The notes: generated by a model not told the origin, from the letters alone. Positions 1 to 8,403 are shown, counted from the stretch's first letter. The stretch: DNA of 64,000 bases from Pseudoneobacillus sp052180215 (GCF_052180215.1 NZ_CP197471.1:4364001-4428000); one strand, 5' to 3'. Translations and numbers: made by a program.

Positions 1-75
1 CATCGCATCAAACATCCAACCAAGACCAGCAATACTTAAGAGTCTTCGGTTAGAAATTTCGCCTCTTTTTCCCAT
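1..75 (-). CDS. MFS transporter, N-terminal fragment (runs off window)
   Basis: The gene starts on the minus strand at an ATG preceded by GGGAGGACAAC, a strong ribosome binding site, and runs off the left edge, so only 25 residues are visible. They begin MGKRGEISNRRLL and continue SIAGLGWMFDAM. A short basic start followed by a first membrane helix containing GWMFDAMD-like sequence is typical of the metabolite/proton symporter branch of the major facilitator superfamily (NiaP-like and related sugar-acid carriers). The substrate cannot be told from this fragment. It diverges from the downstream sugar-uptake operon and is probably unrelated to it. Confidence 0.55.
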   Translation of the reverse strand, partial: MGKRGEISNRRLLSIAGLGWMFDAM

Positions 76-235
76 GTTGTCCTCCCACTGACATATCACT
101 ATTCTATTCCAATAGTAGTTTGTCCAAATATAATGATTGCTTTCAAAACTATAAGTTCACACTCATTTTAACAGGTGTCTTTACACTAGTCACCAACATT
201 TCAATAGGTTGTCACAAATATCAATAACAAAATAG

Positions 236-264
236 TTGTAAGGGGTTGCACAAAGTGCTAAGAT
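236..264 (+). promoter_or_regulatory. Probable sigma-A promoter of the first lacI-type gene
   Basis: A TTGTAA -35 hexamer (236-241) and a TAAGAT -10 hexamer (259-264) are separated by exactly 17 bp. The predicted start of transcription lies just upstream of the palindromic operator at 283-294, so the regulator would repress its own promoter. Confidence 0.5.
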
Positions 265-282
265 GTAAACGTAAAGAGTAAC

Positions 283-294
283 GTAAACGTTTAC
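283..294. promoter_or_regulatory. LacI-family operator 1
   Basis: The perfect palindrome GTAAACGTTTAC has the CG centre typical of LacI/GalR operators. It lies between the predicted promoter and the GTG start of the regulator. The same core recurs at 1326-1341 in front of the substrate-binding protein gene, which suggests that one regulator controls both. Confidence 0.8.
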
Positions 295-304
295 CTAAAG
301 GTAG

Positions 305-1309
305 GTGACAAACATAAAAAATATTAAAGATGTAGCTAAGCACGCAAATGTGTCGATAGCAACGGTCTCACGAGTGGTTAATAATCTTGGGGGGTATTCA
401 CCCGCAACGAAAGAAAAAGTATTAAAAGCAATCGAAGAATTAGAATACCAACCAAATGCATTGGCACGCGGCTTAATTAGTAAACGCACGGAAACCATTG
501 CGGTTCTTTTTCCTGAAGTATCAAGTATGTTTTCCTCTAAAATACTCAAAGGTGTAGAGGAAACGGTCCATCAGAGGGGATCAAGTGTGATTGTTTGTAA
601 TACTTCAGCTGATGGAGAAAAAACACTAAAATATTTGAAGGTTTTACAAGAAAAACGGATTGAAGGAATCATATTTGTCAGTGAAATGATTACTGAGGAA
701 TATTATAAGGTTATCTCCAGTATGAAAATTCCCGTTGTTCTCGTGTCCACTGAATCCTACCAATATTCTATCCCATATGTAAAAGTAAATGATCGACATG
801 CAGCATTTTCTGCAACCGATTACTTAATAAAAAAGGGACATAAAAAGATTGGTATGATTAGTGGAAATCCAAAAGATATCATAGCAGGTCAGCCAAGAAT
901 GGATGGTTTTCTAGATGCCTTACGCCTTCATGGATTGAATGAAAACGAAAAAAATATTGTATGCAGAGATAATTTTTTATTTGCAGATGGTTATCAGGCA
1001 TTGCCTCAATTACTTGAAAAGGCACCTGATTTAACCGCTATATTCGTTGCTAGTGATGAAATGGCTTGTGGCGCGATATCAGCCGCAACCGAAAAAGGAA
1101 TCAATGTCCCAGATCAATTATCTGTTATTGGATATGATAATCTGCCATTGGCGGAAATGACGATTCCTCCGCTGACTACCGTTTCCCAGCCATTAGAAGA
1201 AATGGGTGAAAAAGCAGCAACAATGCTTTTTAAAATGCTCGAAACGGGTGAATCCGTAGAAAGCAGAATTATGCCTCATACGATTATAGAGAGAAAAAGT
1301 GTAAAATAA
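305..1309 (+). CDS. LacI-family transcriptional regulator of the sugar operon
   Basis: This 334-residue protein is a normal-length LacI/GalR regulator. Residues 1-60 carry the helix-turn-helix and hinge (IKDVAKHANVSIATVSRVVNN), and the rest is a periplasmic-binding-protein-like effector domain ending in the usual ...LTTVSQPLEEMG... region. The start is a GTG; the first DNA-binding helix follows almost at once, so no longer start is needed. It precedes the ABC importer and alpha-glucosidase genes on the same strand, with matching operators at 283-294 and 1326-1341. By family analogy (MalR, MsmR) it should repress the cluster until a malto- or isomalto-oligosaccharide binds. The exact inducer is not visible. 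Confidence 0.9.
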   Translation: MTNIKNIKDVAKHANVSIATVSRVVNNLGGYSPATKEKVLKAIEELEYQPNALARGLISKRTETIAVLFPEVSSMFSSKILKGVEETVHQRGSSVIVCNTSADGEKTLKYLKVLQEKRIEGIIFVSEMITEEYYKVISSMKIPVVLVSTESYQYSIPYVKVNDRHAAFSATDYLIKKGHKKIGMISGNPKDIIAGQPRMDGFLDALRLHGLNENEKNIVCRDNFLFADGYQALPQLLEKAPDLTAIFVASDEMACGAISAATEKGINVPDQLSVIGYDNLPLAEMTIPPLTTVSQPLEEMGEKAATMLFKMLETGESVESRIMPHTIIERKSVK

Positions 1310-1325
1310 TTTTTTTTCGTGAATT

Positions 1326-1341
1326 ACGTAAACGTTTACGT
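1326..1341. promoter_or_regulatory. LacI-family operator 2
   Basis: ACGTAAACGTTTACGT is a perfect 16-bp palindrome centred 49 bp upstream of the binding-protein ATG, and it contains the same 12-bp core as the operator at 283-294. Its place in the short gap after the regulator gene implies a second promoter for the transporter genes under the same control. The core also resembles a CcpA cre site, so carbon catabolite control is an alternative or additional role. Confidence 0.8.
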
Positions 1342-1382
1342 AAACATACTAAACACAAAGTGAAAATGAGGAGGAAATCAAC

Positions 1383-2633
1383 ATGAAATTGAAAACAAAA
1401 AAATTCGCTTCTGTTTTAGCTGTAGCAGCCCTATCTACTTCCTTATTAGCTGCCTGTGGCGGCGGGGATAATGATGAAGGTGCAAATGGAAAAGTTAAAT
1501 TAGAGCTTTTCTCTAACAAAGTAGAAAGTATTAATACTTACAAAGCACTTATTAAGAAATTCGAAGCTGAAAACCCAAATATCGATATTGAATTAAATGC
1601 ACCACCTGAAGCTGAAACCGTTCTTAAAACACGCTTAACTAAGAATGACCTTCCAGACCTTATGTCTATCGGGGGAAATGCAACTTACGGTGAAATCGCA
1701 CGTGCCGGCGTATTAAAGGATTTTTCAGATTCTGATATAGTGAAAAAAATTCAACCGGCTTACATTGAAATGGTTGGAAAGCTTGTAGGAGATGAAAAGA
1801 AAGGCGTATTTGGTATCCCTTACGCTACAAACGCAAATGCGGTTATTTACAATAAAGCAAAGTTTGATGAGCTTGGTGTAACCGTTCCGACAACTTGGGA
1901 TGAATTTATTGCCATTGCGGATAAAGCAAAAGCAGCTGGACAACCTGCCTTCTATTTAACATTAAAAGATGCTTGGACAGCGATGATTCCATGGAACTCT
2001 ATTGCAGCAAATGCGGCTGGTTCTGATTTTGCAAGTAAGAAAAACGCTGGTGATGCAAGCTTTAAAAAGGACTATCAACCAGTAGCTGAAAAAATGTTAA
2101 AGCTTACGGAATATGGTCAAAAAGATATCTTTGGTAAAGCTTATGGTGATGGTAACACTGGTTTTGCAAAAGGTGAAAGCGTGATGTATTTACAAGGTAA
2201 CTGGGCGATTCCTGAAATTAAAAAAGCGAACCCAGATATTCAATTAGGAGTATTTGCAATGCCTGTGAATAATGACCCAGCACAAAATAAACTAGTATCT
2301 GGTGTTGACGTGTTATTAACCATGAATAAGGATGCTAAGCACCCTGAGGAAGCAATGAAATTTATCGAATTCATGACAAATGAAGAAACTGCTACAACCT
2401 ATATAAATGAACAAGCTGCATTCTCTGCTGTTCAAGGGGTATTCCAAGAAGATCCAACATTTGAAGGAATTAAAACCAACTTTGAAACAGGTGCCATTAC
2501 AAGCTTCCCTGATCACTACTATCCAGCAGGTATGCAAGCAGCTAACCTTATCCAAGAATTCCTTATGAAAAAAGATACAGACAAGTTCTTAGGAAAAATG
2601 GATAAAGAGTGGGAAAAAGTTCAAAGTCGTTAA
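1383..2633 (+). CDS. Sugar ABC transporter substrate-binding lipoprotein (MalE-like)
   Basis: This 416-residue extracellular solute-binding protein belongs to family 1 (maltose/maltodextrin type). Residues 1-25 form a lipoprotein signal ending in the lipobox LLAAC, so Cys25 should be lipidated and anchor the protein outside the membrane. The mature part has the usual SBP_bac_1 pattern, including GIPYATNANAVIYNK and an AMKFIEFMTNEE segment. GAGGAGGAAATCAAC precedes the ATG. It delivers sugar to the two permeases encoded downstream. No ATPase gene lies in this cluster; family relatives commonly share a MsmX-type ATPase encoded elsewhere. Confidence 0.9.
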   Translation: MKLKTKKFASVLAVAALSTSLLAACGGGDNDEGANGKVKLELFSNKVESINTYKALIKKFEAENPNIDIELNAPPEAETVLKTRLTKNDLPDLMSIGGNATYGEIARAGVLKDFSDSDIVKKIQPAYIEMVGKLVGDEKKGVFGIPYATNANAVIYNKAKFDELGVTVPTTWDEFIAIADKAKAAGQPAFYLTLKDAWTAMIPWNSIAANAAGSDFASKKNAGDASFKKDYQPVAEKMLKLTEYGQKDIFGKAYGDGNTGFAKGESVMYLQGNWAIPEIKKANPDIQLGVFAMPVNNDPAQNKLVSGVDVLLTMNKDAKHPEEAMKFIEFMTNEETATTYINEQAAFSAVQGVFQEDPTFEGIKTNFETGAITSFPDHYYPAGMQAANLIQEFLMKKDTDKFLGKMDKEWEKVQSR

Positions 2634-2642
2634 CATTTAAAA

Positions 2643-2682
2643 AAAGGAAGAAAGGATAAGACTGCTTATCCTTTCTTCCTTT
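2643..2682 (+). terminator. Intercistronic stem-loop between binding protein and permease
   Basis: A perfect 18-bp stem (2643-2660 with 2665-2682) closes a four-base loop. It lies directly after the binding-protein stop codon and has only a short T run. In this position it probably acts as a partial terminator or 3' end protector that keeps binding-protein mRNA more abundant than permease mRNA. Confidence 0.75.
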
Positions 2683-2711
2683 AAAACAACATGAAAAGCG
2701 GATGTGATTCG

Positions 2712-3575
2712 ATGCAAAAGCAAAAAACAGCTTATTTACTAATGGCCATTCCTGCAGTAGTCTTCTTCTTTGTTTTCCATACATATCCTGCGTTACAAGG
2801 TATTTTTTACAGCTTTACGGATTGGCGTGGATACGGCGATTATAACTTTGTTGGATTAAAAAATTATTTCAATGTATTTAAGGATGATCGTGCTTTACAT
2901 GCTTATTTATTTACTTTTAAATTTGCGATCGTTACGACTATCCTTGTAAATGTAATTAGCTTATTAATTGCCATGGGGTTAAATTCAAAAATAAAGTTTC
3001 AAAAAACCTTACGTGCCATTTATTTCTTGCCTAATATTTTAAGTATTTTAATTATCGGTTATATCTTTAACTTTCTTTTTTCTCAATTAATTCCTTTATT
3101 AGGGGAAAAATTGGGGATTGAAGTTTTAACAAACAATATACTCGGGAACCCTGACTTAGCATGGTGGGGGATTGTCATTGTAGCTGTTTGGCAGTCCGTG
3201 GCCTTTAATACCATTCTCTATTTAGCAGGACTTGTGACCATTCCTTCTGATGTTTACGAAGCAGCAAGCATTGACGGAGCTGGTACGTGGAGAAAATTTT
3301 GGAGCATTACCTTCCCGATGATTGCACCATTTTTCACGATTAACATGGTTTTAGCAATGAAAAGCTTCTTAATGGTCTTTGACCAAATTATAGCGATGAC
3401 CGGCGGTGGACCTGGACAATCAACCGAATCCATCTCACTACTTATTTACCGAGGCGGATTTGAGGGTGGGGAATTTGCTTATCAGTCTGCTAACGCTGTT
3501 ATCTATTTTATTGTCATTGTCGTTATTTCTGTCTTTCAAATTAGAGTGTTACAACGAAGAGAGGTGGATATGTAA
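2712..3575 (+). CDS. Sugar ABC transporter permease (MalF-like)
   Basis: A six-helix inner-membrane permease of the binding-protein-dependent sugar class. The cytoplasmic EAA loop is visible as EAASIDGAGTWRKFWSITFP, followed by the usual P-F-F-T helix. It pairs with the next gene to form the channel. The start chosen is the ATG giving MQKQKTAYLLM, about 287 residues; an upstream in-frame ATG at 2691 would add seven residues but has no ribosome binding site. The stop codon overlaps the next ATG by one base, so the two permeases are translationally coupled. Confidence 0.88.
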   Translation: MQKQKTAYLLMAIPAVVFFFVFHTYPALQGIFYSFTDWRGYGDYNFVGLKNYFNVFKDDRALHAYLFTFKFAIVTTILVNVISLLIAMGLNSKIKFQKTLRAIYFLPNILSILIIGYIFNFLFSQLIPLLGEKLGIEVLTNNILGNPDLAWWGIVIVAVWQSVAFNTILYLAGLVTIPSDVYEAASIDGAGTWRKFWSITFPMIAPFFTINMVLAMKSFLMVFDQIIAMTGGGPGQSTESISLLIYRGGFEGGEFAYQSANAVIYFIVIVVISVFQIRVLQRREVDM

Positions 3576-4396
3576 TGCAGACCTCAAAAAACAACTGGCT
3601 CATTACAACCCTTTTAATTTTAGGTTCTTTACTGATTTTATTTCCACTTTATATCACCATTTCAATCGCGCTAAAAACTCCTCAGGAGACAGCCAATTCG
3701 TTAATTGCATTACCGAAAGAGTGGAGATTCCAAAACTTTTTAGATGCCATTGAAATAACAAACTTTTTTAATGCATTCCAAAATAGTTTTTTAATTACAG
3801 TGGTCGTGGTGATTTTTACACTTCTTACGAATTCTATGGTCGCTTATGCCATCGCTCGTAATATGCATAAAAAGTTCTTTAAATTTTTGTACTACTATTT
3901 TGTTAGTGCGATGTTTATTCCATTTCCGATCATCATGCTTCCAATCGTCAAACAAACAAGTGCTTGGGGCATGGATAATGTATACGGATTAATTTTGTTA
4001 TATATCGTTTATGGATTAGCTTTCAATATTTTTGTGTATGTAGGCTATGTGAAATCGATACCAAAAGAGCTTGAAGAGGCAGCCATTGTCGATGGAGCAA
4101 GTACTTGGGGAGTTTTTTGGAAAGTTATTTTCCCATTATTAACTCCTATGAATGCAACCGTTGGAATCTTAACTTGTCTCTGGGCTTGGAATGACTTTAT
4201 GCTTCCGCTTGTTCTATTAAGTGACAGCGATATGGCAACATTACCACTTGTTCAATATATGTTCCAAGGACAATTTAGTACAGATTACAATTTAGCATTC
4301 GCTTCTTACTTAATGGCTCTAGCACCAATGATCATTGTTTATATCTTCGCTCAAAAATGGATCATCAGCGGGGTTACAAAAGGGGCAATCAAATAA
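3575..4396 (+). CDS. Sugar ABC transporter permease (MalG-like)
   Basis: This 273-residue permease belongs to the carbohydrate-uptake class 1 MalG family. It has six hydrophobic segments and the EAA loop EEAAIVDGASTWGVFWKVIF, which contacts the ATPase. The start ATG overlaps the stop of the preceding permease. The C-terminus KWIISGVTKGAIK is the typical MalG tail, which is thought to reach the nucleotide-binding subunit. With the MalE-like and MalF-like proteins it completes an importer apart from its ATPase. Confidence 0.9.
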   Translation: MQTSKNNWLITTLLILGSLLILFPLYITISIALKTPQETANSLIALPKEWRFQNFLDAIEITNFFNAFQNSFLITVVVVIFTLLTNSMVAYAIARNMHKKFFKFLYYYFVSAMFIPFPIIMLPIVKQTSAWGMDNVYGLILLYIVYGLAFNIFVYVGYVKSIPKELEEAAIVDGASTWGVFWKVIFPLLTPMNATVGILTCLWAWNDFMLPLVLLSDSDMATLPLVQYMFQGQFSTDYNLAFASYLMALAPMIIVYIFAQKWIISGVTKGAIK

Positions 4397-4401
4397 TAAA
4401 A

Positions 4402-4423
4402 AGTGGGGGAGCACTCCTCCACT
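4402..4423 (+). terminator. Weak stem-loop after the permease genes
   Basis: AGTGGGGGAG pairs with CTCCTCCACT (one G-U pair) with almost no loop and a poor T tract. It may be a partial terminator or a processing site between the transporter and glucosidase genes. Confidence 0.45.
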
Positions 4424-4501
4424 TCCTTTATGATATTTATGAGGAAATCAACCAAATTTAACACAGCTTTATTTTTAAAAAGAATATTGGAGTGATCAAA
4501 T

Positions 4502-6184
4502 ATGAAAAAGCAATGGTGGAAAGAAGCGGTTATCTACCAAATTTACCCTCGAAGCTTTAAGGATTCAAATGGCGATGGAATTGGCGATATTCAAGGGATT
4601 ATTTCCAAACTAGACTACCTAAAAGAATTAGGAATTGATGTGATTTGGTTATCACCAGTTTATAAATCACCAAATGATGATAATGGTTATGACATTAGTG
4701 ACTACCGTGACATCATGGATGAATTCGGAACGATGGCGGATTGGGAAAAGCTTTTAGAAGAAATGCACAACCGTGGAATCAAGCTGATTATGGACCTGGT
4801 GGTCAACCATAGTTCGGATGAACATTCATGGTTCATTGAATCTCGTAAGTCTAAAGATAATCCTTATCGTGATTACTATATTTGGCATGAAGGGAAAGAC
4901 GGCAAGGAACCGAATAACTGGGAATCTGTATTCAGTGGTTCGGCTTGGCAATATGATGAGGCAACGGGTGAATACTATCTCCATCTTTTCAGCAAAAAAC
5001 AGCCTGATTTAAACTGGGAAAATCCTAAACTTCGTCAAGAAGTATACGATATGATGAACTTCTGGTTAGAAAAGGGAATCGACGGCTTCCGTATGGACGT
5101 GATTAACTTTATCTCTAAAGTACCTGGTCTTCCGGATGCGCCAAACCCTGAAGGAAAACGCTATGCTCCGGGTGGAGATTATTTTATTAACGGTCCTCGT
5201 ATCCATGAGTTCCTTCAAGAAATGAATAAAGAAACCGTTTCTCGTTATGATGTGATGACGGTAGGGGAAATGCCTGGTGCGAATGTGGAGCAAGCACAAC
5301 TCTATACAGATGAAAATCGTCATGAAACAAACATGGTCTTCCAATTCGAGCATGTCGATTTAGATTCTGGTCCAGGAGGAAAATGGGATTTACGTCCATT
5401 AAAGCTCTCTGCTCTCCGTGATAGTTTTACAAAATGGCAAAAAGGGTTAGAGACCGTCGGTTGGAATAGCCTATACTTAAATAACCATGACCAGCCGCGC
5501 ATGGTATCCCGCTTTGGAAATGATAAAGAATACCGTCTCGAATCAGCTAAAATGCTTGCGACGTTCCTACATACACTGAAAGGAACACCTTATATCTACC
5601 AAGGGGAAGAACTTGGAATGACCAATGTTGTTTTTGATTCCATCGATGATTATCAAGATATTGAGACTTTAAATATGTATCGTGAAAAAGTCATCGAAAA
5701 TGGCGAAGATCAACAAAAGGTAATGCAATCTATTTATGTAAAAGGACGCGACAATGCTCGTACTCCTATCCAATGGGATGACAGTGAACATGCTGGATTC
5801 ACAACAGGCACGCCATGGTTAAAAGTAAATCCAAATTATAAAGAAATTAATGCAAAACTGGCGGTGGCAGATTCAAACTCTGTCTTCCATTATTATAAAA
5901 ATTTAATTCAACTGCGAAAGCAAAATCCGATCATGGTTTACGGATCATATGACCTGATCCTTCCAGACCATGAACAAATTTATGCTTATGTTCGAAAATA
6001 TGAAGATCAAACGATGGTAGTAATGTTAAACTTCTCTGCTGAAAAGCCAGTTTTTGAACTTCCTAGCGATATTCAATACACTGAAAAGCAACTGTTCATC
6101 CACAACTACGAAGTCGACGAAAACGAAGCTATTGATCGTATTGAATTAAAGCCATACGAAGCAAGAGTATATCTATTGAAATAA
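4502..6184 (+). CDS. malL: Alpha-glucosidase, oligo-1,6-glucosidase type (GH13)
   Basis: A 560-residue intracellular glycoside hydrolase family 13 enzyme that releases glucose from the non-reducing end of short oligosaccharides. All family regions are present: DLVVNHSSDEH (region I), GFRMDVINFI with nucleophile Asp199 (II), VGEM with acid/base Glu256 (III) and NNHD with Asp330 (IV). The residue after the nucleophile is Val200. In characterised enzymes valine here marks alpha-1,6 (isomaltose) activity, while threonine or alanine goes with alpha-1,4 activity, so isomalto-oligosaccharides are the likely substrates. It follows the importer on the same strand, with GGAGTGATCAAAT before the ATG. 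A trehalose-6-phosphate hydrolase is less likely because the linked importer is not a PTS. Confidence 0.88.
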   Translation: MKKQWWKEAVIYQIYPRSFKDSNGDGIGDIQGIISKLDYLKELGIDVIWLSPVYKSPNDDNGYDISDYRDIMDEFGTMADWEKLLEEMHNRGIKLIMDLVVNHSSDEHSWFIESRKSKDNPYRDYYIWHEGKDGKEPNNWESVFSGSAWQYDEATGEYYLHLFSKKQPDLNWENPKLRQEVYDMMNFWLEKGIDGFRMDVINFISKVPGLPDAPNPEGKRYAPGGDYFINGPRIHEFLQEMNKETVSRYDVMTVGEMPGANVEQAQLYTDENRHETNMVFQFEHVDLDSGPGGKWDLRPLKLSALRDSFTKWQKGLETVGWNSLYLNNHDQPRMVSRFGNDKEYRLESAKMLATFLHTLKGTPYIYQGEELGMTNVVFDSIDDYQDIETLNMYREKVIENGEDQQKVMQSIYVKGRDNARTPIQWDDSEHAGFTTGTPWLKVNPNYKEINAKLAVADSNSVFHYYKNLIQLRKQNPIMVYGSYDLILPDHEQIYAYVRKYEDQTMVVMLNFSAEKPVFELPSDIQYTEKQLFIHNYEVDENEAIDRIELKPYEARVYLLK

Positions 6185-6322
6185 AATGGTAAAAGCTATC
6201 TCTTTTGTAGAGATAGCTTTTTCAATAGCATCTTCATGATGATGGCCTGATTCATTATGGAAATAAAGCATAACAAAGACAAAGAGAAAGAGAACAATAA
6301 AGCTTATGATTCTATATAACAT
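6173..6322 (-). CDS. Small hydrophobic protein with histidine cluster, 49 aa
   Basis: This short frame begins at an ATG preceded by GGAGGAAGGAAT, an excellent ribosome binding site. It encodes MLYRIISFIVLFLFVFVMLY, a single membrane helix, then FHNESGHHHED, a His/Asp/Glu-rich stretch that could bind metal, and a soluble tail. It lies 11 bp after the stop of the DUF2243 gene on the same strand, so it is probably co-transcribed with it. Its 3' end reads through the terminator of the opposing glucosidase gene and into that gene, which is odd. I do not recognise a family; the case rests on the start region and the coherent membrane helix. Confidence 0.5.
   Translation of the reverse strand: MLYRIISFIVLFLFVFVMLYFHNESGHHHEDAIEKAISTKEIAFTILFQ
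6192..6222 (+). terminator. Rho-independent terminator of the sugar operon
   Basis: AAAGCTATCTC (6192-6202) pairs with GAGATAGCTTT (6210-6220) and runs into T residues, ending the glucosidase transcript. Confidence 0.85.
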
Positions 6323-6333
6323 ATTCCTTCCTC

Positions 6334-6801
6334 CTATACTTCTGCTGTACGGGTACTTTCTTTTTGATTTCTTTGAAGGATATATCCGATTAATGCTAAA
6401 AGAAGTCCAATAGCCAGAAAACCTAAATCATAGGCTAATTCATTGGGATCACCTGGCTTAACATGGTGGATTTGTAATAGGTGATGGTCAATTATTCCTT
6501 CTACCAAATTAAAAATGCCTGCCCCTAGTAAAAACCCGCCGATTAGCACTCTTATGCCTCTTTTATGATCCATCGGATTTCCGCCAACCCATAAAATAAT
6601 CGCTCCAACTACTAGAGTAACCGTTACAGCAAAATGGAAAATGCCATCACTGGCAATTTGCCCTGGACGATCCGTATTCATAATGACACTATGCCATTGC
6701 AGCAGTTGGTGAAAAATAATTCCATCCAATGCTCCCATAAAGCCAAACCCTAAAATAAAGCTTCCAATATAAATGAGTTTTCGTTTTGTACTCAAAACCA
6801 T
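6334..6801 (-). CDS. DUF2243 family membrane protein
   Basis: A 155-residue integral membrane protein with four hydrophobic segments. The motif GFMGALDGIIFHQLLQWHSV, and later EGIIDHHLLQIHHVKPGD, are the hallmark histidine-containing signatures of DUF2243, a family of unknown function that often has paired H..LQWH motifs. The second copy suggests an internal duplication of two helices. TTGAGGTG lies upstream of the ATG. The nearest same-strand partner is the small His-rich membrane protein downstream. Repeated histidines in membrane helices suggest metal or haem handling, but this is inference. Confidence 0.8.
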   Translation of the reverse strand: MVLSTKRKLIYIGSFILGFGFMGALDGIIFHQLLQWHSVIMNTDRPGQIASDGIFHFAVTVTLVVGAIILWVGGNPMDHKRGIRVLIGGFLLGAGIFNLVEGIIDHHLLQIHHVKPGDPNELAYDLGFLAIGLLLALIGYILQRNQKESTRTAEV

Positions 6802-6945
6802 TTCAGTACTTACACCTCAATTTTTAAAAATTTTGAATAGATTCAGCTTCACCACAAAATGGATTTATTAATCAAATTTAGTCTTTTTCCAATCTTAAAG
6901 AGGTTTTTTACAGTAGGTAAAGAATATTTAACCAAGGAATCTATC

Positions 6946-7824
6946 ATGGTTAGTAGGGATAACATGGGAAACAAAGGCTCAACCAATTTTGTATTACATG
7001 CAGCGAGTAACCAGTTTTTCTGGGAAGGTACTGGGCAGCTTTCAATAAAAACTTTTCAAAATGGAAATGTACAATATAAAACGAATAAAGGTTTCTTTAC
7101 GGTGGAAGAGTCACGTTATCTTTTACTTAACGAAGGACCCTACACCATTTCCATTGAGGAAGAAAACGAGGTACAGTCCTTTTGCCTATTTTTTAAAAAT
7201 GGCTTTGCTGAAGAGATTTCTCGTACATTTGAAGAATCTTCGGATAAACTCCTTGATGATCCTTTTAAAACTTTTGGTTCTATTGGCTTTTTTGAAAAAA
7301 CATACGAAGATCATCCAACACTATCCTATCAAATTGAGACTTTCAAAATGAATTACCATTTTTTCAAGGATGATCTACACTGGCTTGAGGAACAATTCCA
7401 TAAAATCATGGAGACTATTTTATTTATTCATAGAGATACCATAAAGGAAGTTCACTCTTTAAAAGCTCATCGAGTCGCTACACGAGAAGAAATATATAGA
7501 AGAATTAGTATCGCTCATGATTATATTCGATCGTTCTACCATCAGCCGATACAATTACAAGATATTGCACATATAGCTTGTTTATCGCCTAACCATTTGT
7601 TAAGAAACTACTCAGAAATATACGGTAAAACACCGCACCAACATATTTCTATTCTAAGAATTTCGAAGGCTATGGAGCTATTACGCAGGTTAGATTTAAA
7701 TATGACCGAAATTACTTTTCAAGTGGGCTTTCAAAACCCTGTCTCCTTCAGCAAAATGTTTAAACAGCACGTAGGAATTTCGCCCTTACAATTTCGGAAA
7801 AAGGTGATATTGGATAAGAATTAG
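6946..7824 (+). CDS. AraC-family transcriptional regulator
   Basis: A regulator of about 292 residues. The N-terminal two thirds form a cupin-like sensing region (FVLHAASNQFFWEGTGQLS...), and the last 100 residues carry two helix-turn-helix motifs (LQDIAHIACLSPNHLLRNYSEIYG and MTEITFQVGFQNPVSFSKMFKQHVG) ending with the usual ISPLQFRKK. The start was moved to the ATG at 6946, which has AAGGA seven bases upstream; the longest frame from 6859 has no ribosome binding site. It lies just upstream of a VOC-fold gene, a plausible target. The effector is unknown. Confidence 0.85.
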   Translation: MVSRDNMGNKGSTNFVLHAASNQFFWEGTGQLSIKTFQNGNVQYKTNKGFFTVEESRYLLLNEGPYTISIEEENEVQSFCLFFKNGFAEEISRTFEESSDKLLDDPFKTFGSIGFFEKTYEDHPTLSYQIETFKMNYHFFKDDLHWLEEQFHKIMETILFIHRDTIKEVHSLKAHRVATREEIYRRISIAHDYIRSFYHQPIQLQDIAHIACLSPNHLLRNYSEIYGKTPHQHISILRISKAMELLRRLDLNMTEITFQVGFQNPVSFSKMFKQHVGISPLQFRKKVILDKN

Positions 7825-7877
7825 ATTGAAATTTATTTTATGATGAAAAAGTAGATGAATGAAGGGGAGAGATACAT

Positions 7878-8243
7878 ATGATTCAAAAGGTTGGACAAAT
7901 TGGAGTACCTGTAAAAAATATCGAGACTGCGGTTACTTTTTATCAAGAAAAATTAGAGTTGCCACTTTTATTTAATACAGACCGCTTGGCATTTTTTGGG
8001 TGTAATGGCCTAAGATTAATGCTGAGCCTGCCAGAAAAAGAGGAGTTTTCAACGTCCAGTTCTGTTATTTATTTTCAAGTGGAAAACTTAAAGGAAAAGT
8101 ATGAAAACTTAGTAGAAAAAGGGGTTACGTTTATCGATGAACCACATATTGTCGGTAAAATGGGCTCGACTGAAATTTGGATGGCCTTCTTTAAGGATAC
8201 AGAAGATAACACTCATGCTTTAATGAGTGAAGTGGAAGCGTAA
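7878..8243 (+). CDS. VOC-family (glyoxalase/bleomycin-resistance fold) protein
   Basis: This 121-residue protein fits one glyoxalase/dioxygenase unit with two beta-alpha-beta-beta-beta modules: QIGVPVKNIETAVTFYQEKLELPL... and VIYFQVENLKEKYENLVEKGV.... It begins after a strong GAAGGGGAGAG site 54 bp behind the AraC gene, so the two may be one transcript. Candidate metal ligands are few (an N-terminal Gln and a C-terminal His/Glu), so the reaction cannot be named. Members act as lyases, dioxygenases or drug-binding proteins. Confidence 0.8.
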   Translation: MIQKVGQIGVPVKNIETAVTFYQEKLELPLLFNTDRLAFFGCNGLRLMLSLPEKEEFSTSSSVIYFQVENLKEKYENLVEKGVTFIDEPHIVGKMGSTEIWMAFFKDTEDNTHALMSEVEA

Positions 8244-8250
8244 TAAATAG

Positions 8251-8287
8251 TCCCAAGTGCTGATTAGATGGCACTTGGGATTTTTTT
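8251..8287 (+). terminator. Rho-independent terminator
   Basis: TCCCAAGTGC (8251-8260) pairs perfectly with GCACTTGGGA (8271-8280), followed by seven T residues. It ends the araC/VOC transcript. Confidence 0.92.
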
Positions 8288-8310
8288 ATTGTATAGCAGG
8301 GCAGTGCGGA

Positions 8311-8403
8311 GGTTGATAAATTCTTATAACGGTTGATAAATCTCGAAATGCGGTTGATAAAGTTCCCATTCCGGTTGATAAAATCGAAAATACGGTTGAT
8401 AAC
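8311..8403. repeat. Five-copy phased repeat, core GGTTGATAAA
   Basis: The core GGTTGATAAA (the last copy ends in C) starts at 8311, 8331, 8352, 8373 and 8394, giving spacings of 20, 21, 21 and 21 bp. The linkers between cores differ freely. This spacing equals two turns of the DNA helix, so all cores face the same side. The array sits between the terminator of the VOC gene and the 3' end of the parR-like gene. It is too short-period and too variable to be a CRISPR. A 21-bp period is also seven codons, but no frame has a start with a ribosome binding site. Confidence 0.85.

Noticed and set aside
8311..8403. CRISPR array
   Set aside because: Cores are about 10 bp with linkers of about 11 bp. 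CRISPR repeats and spacers are each much longer, and no cas gene is present.
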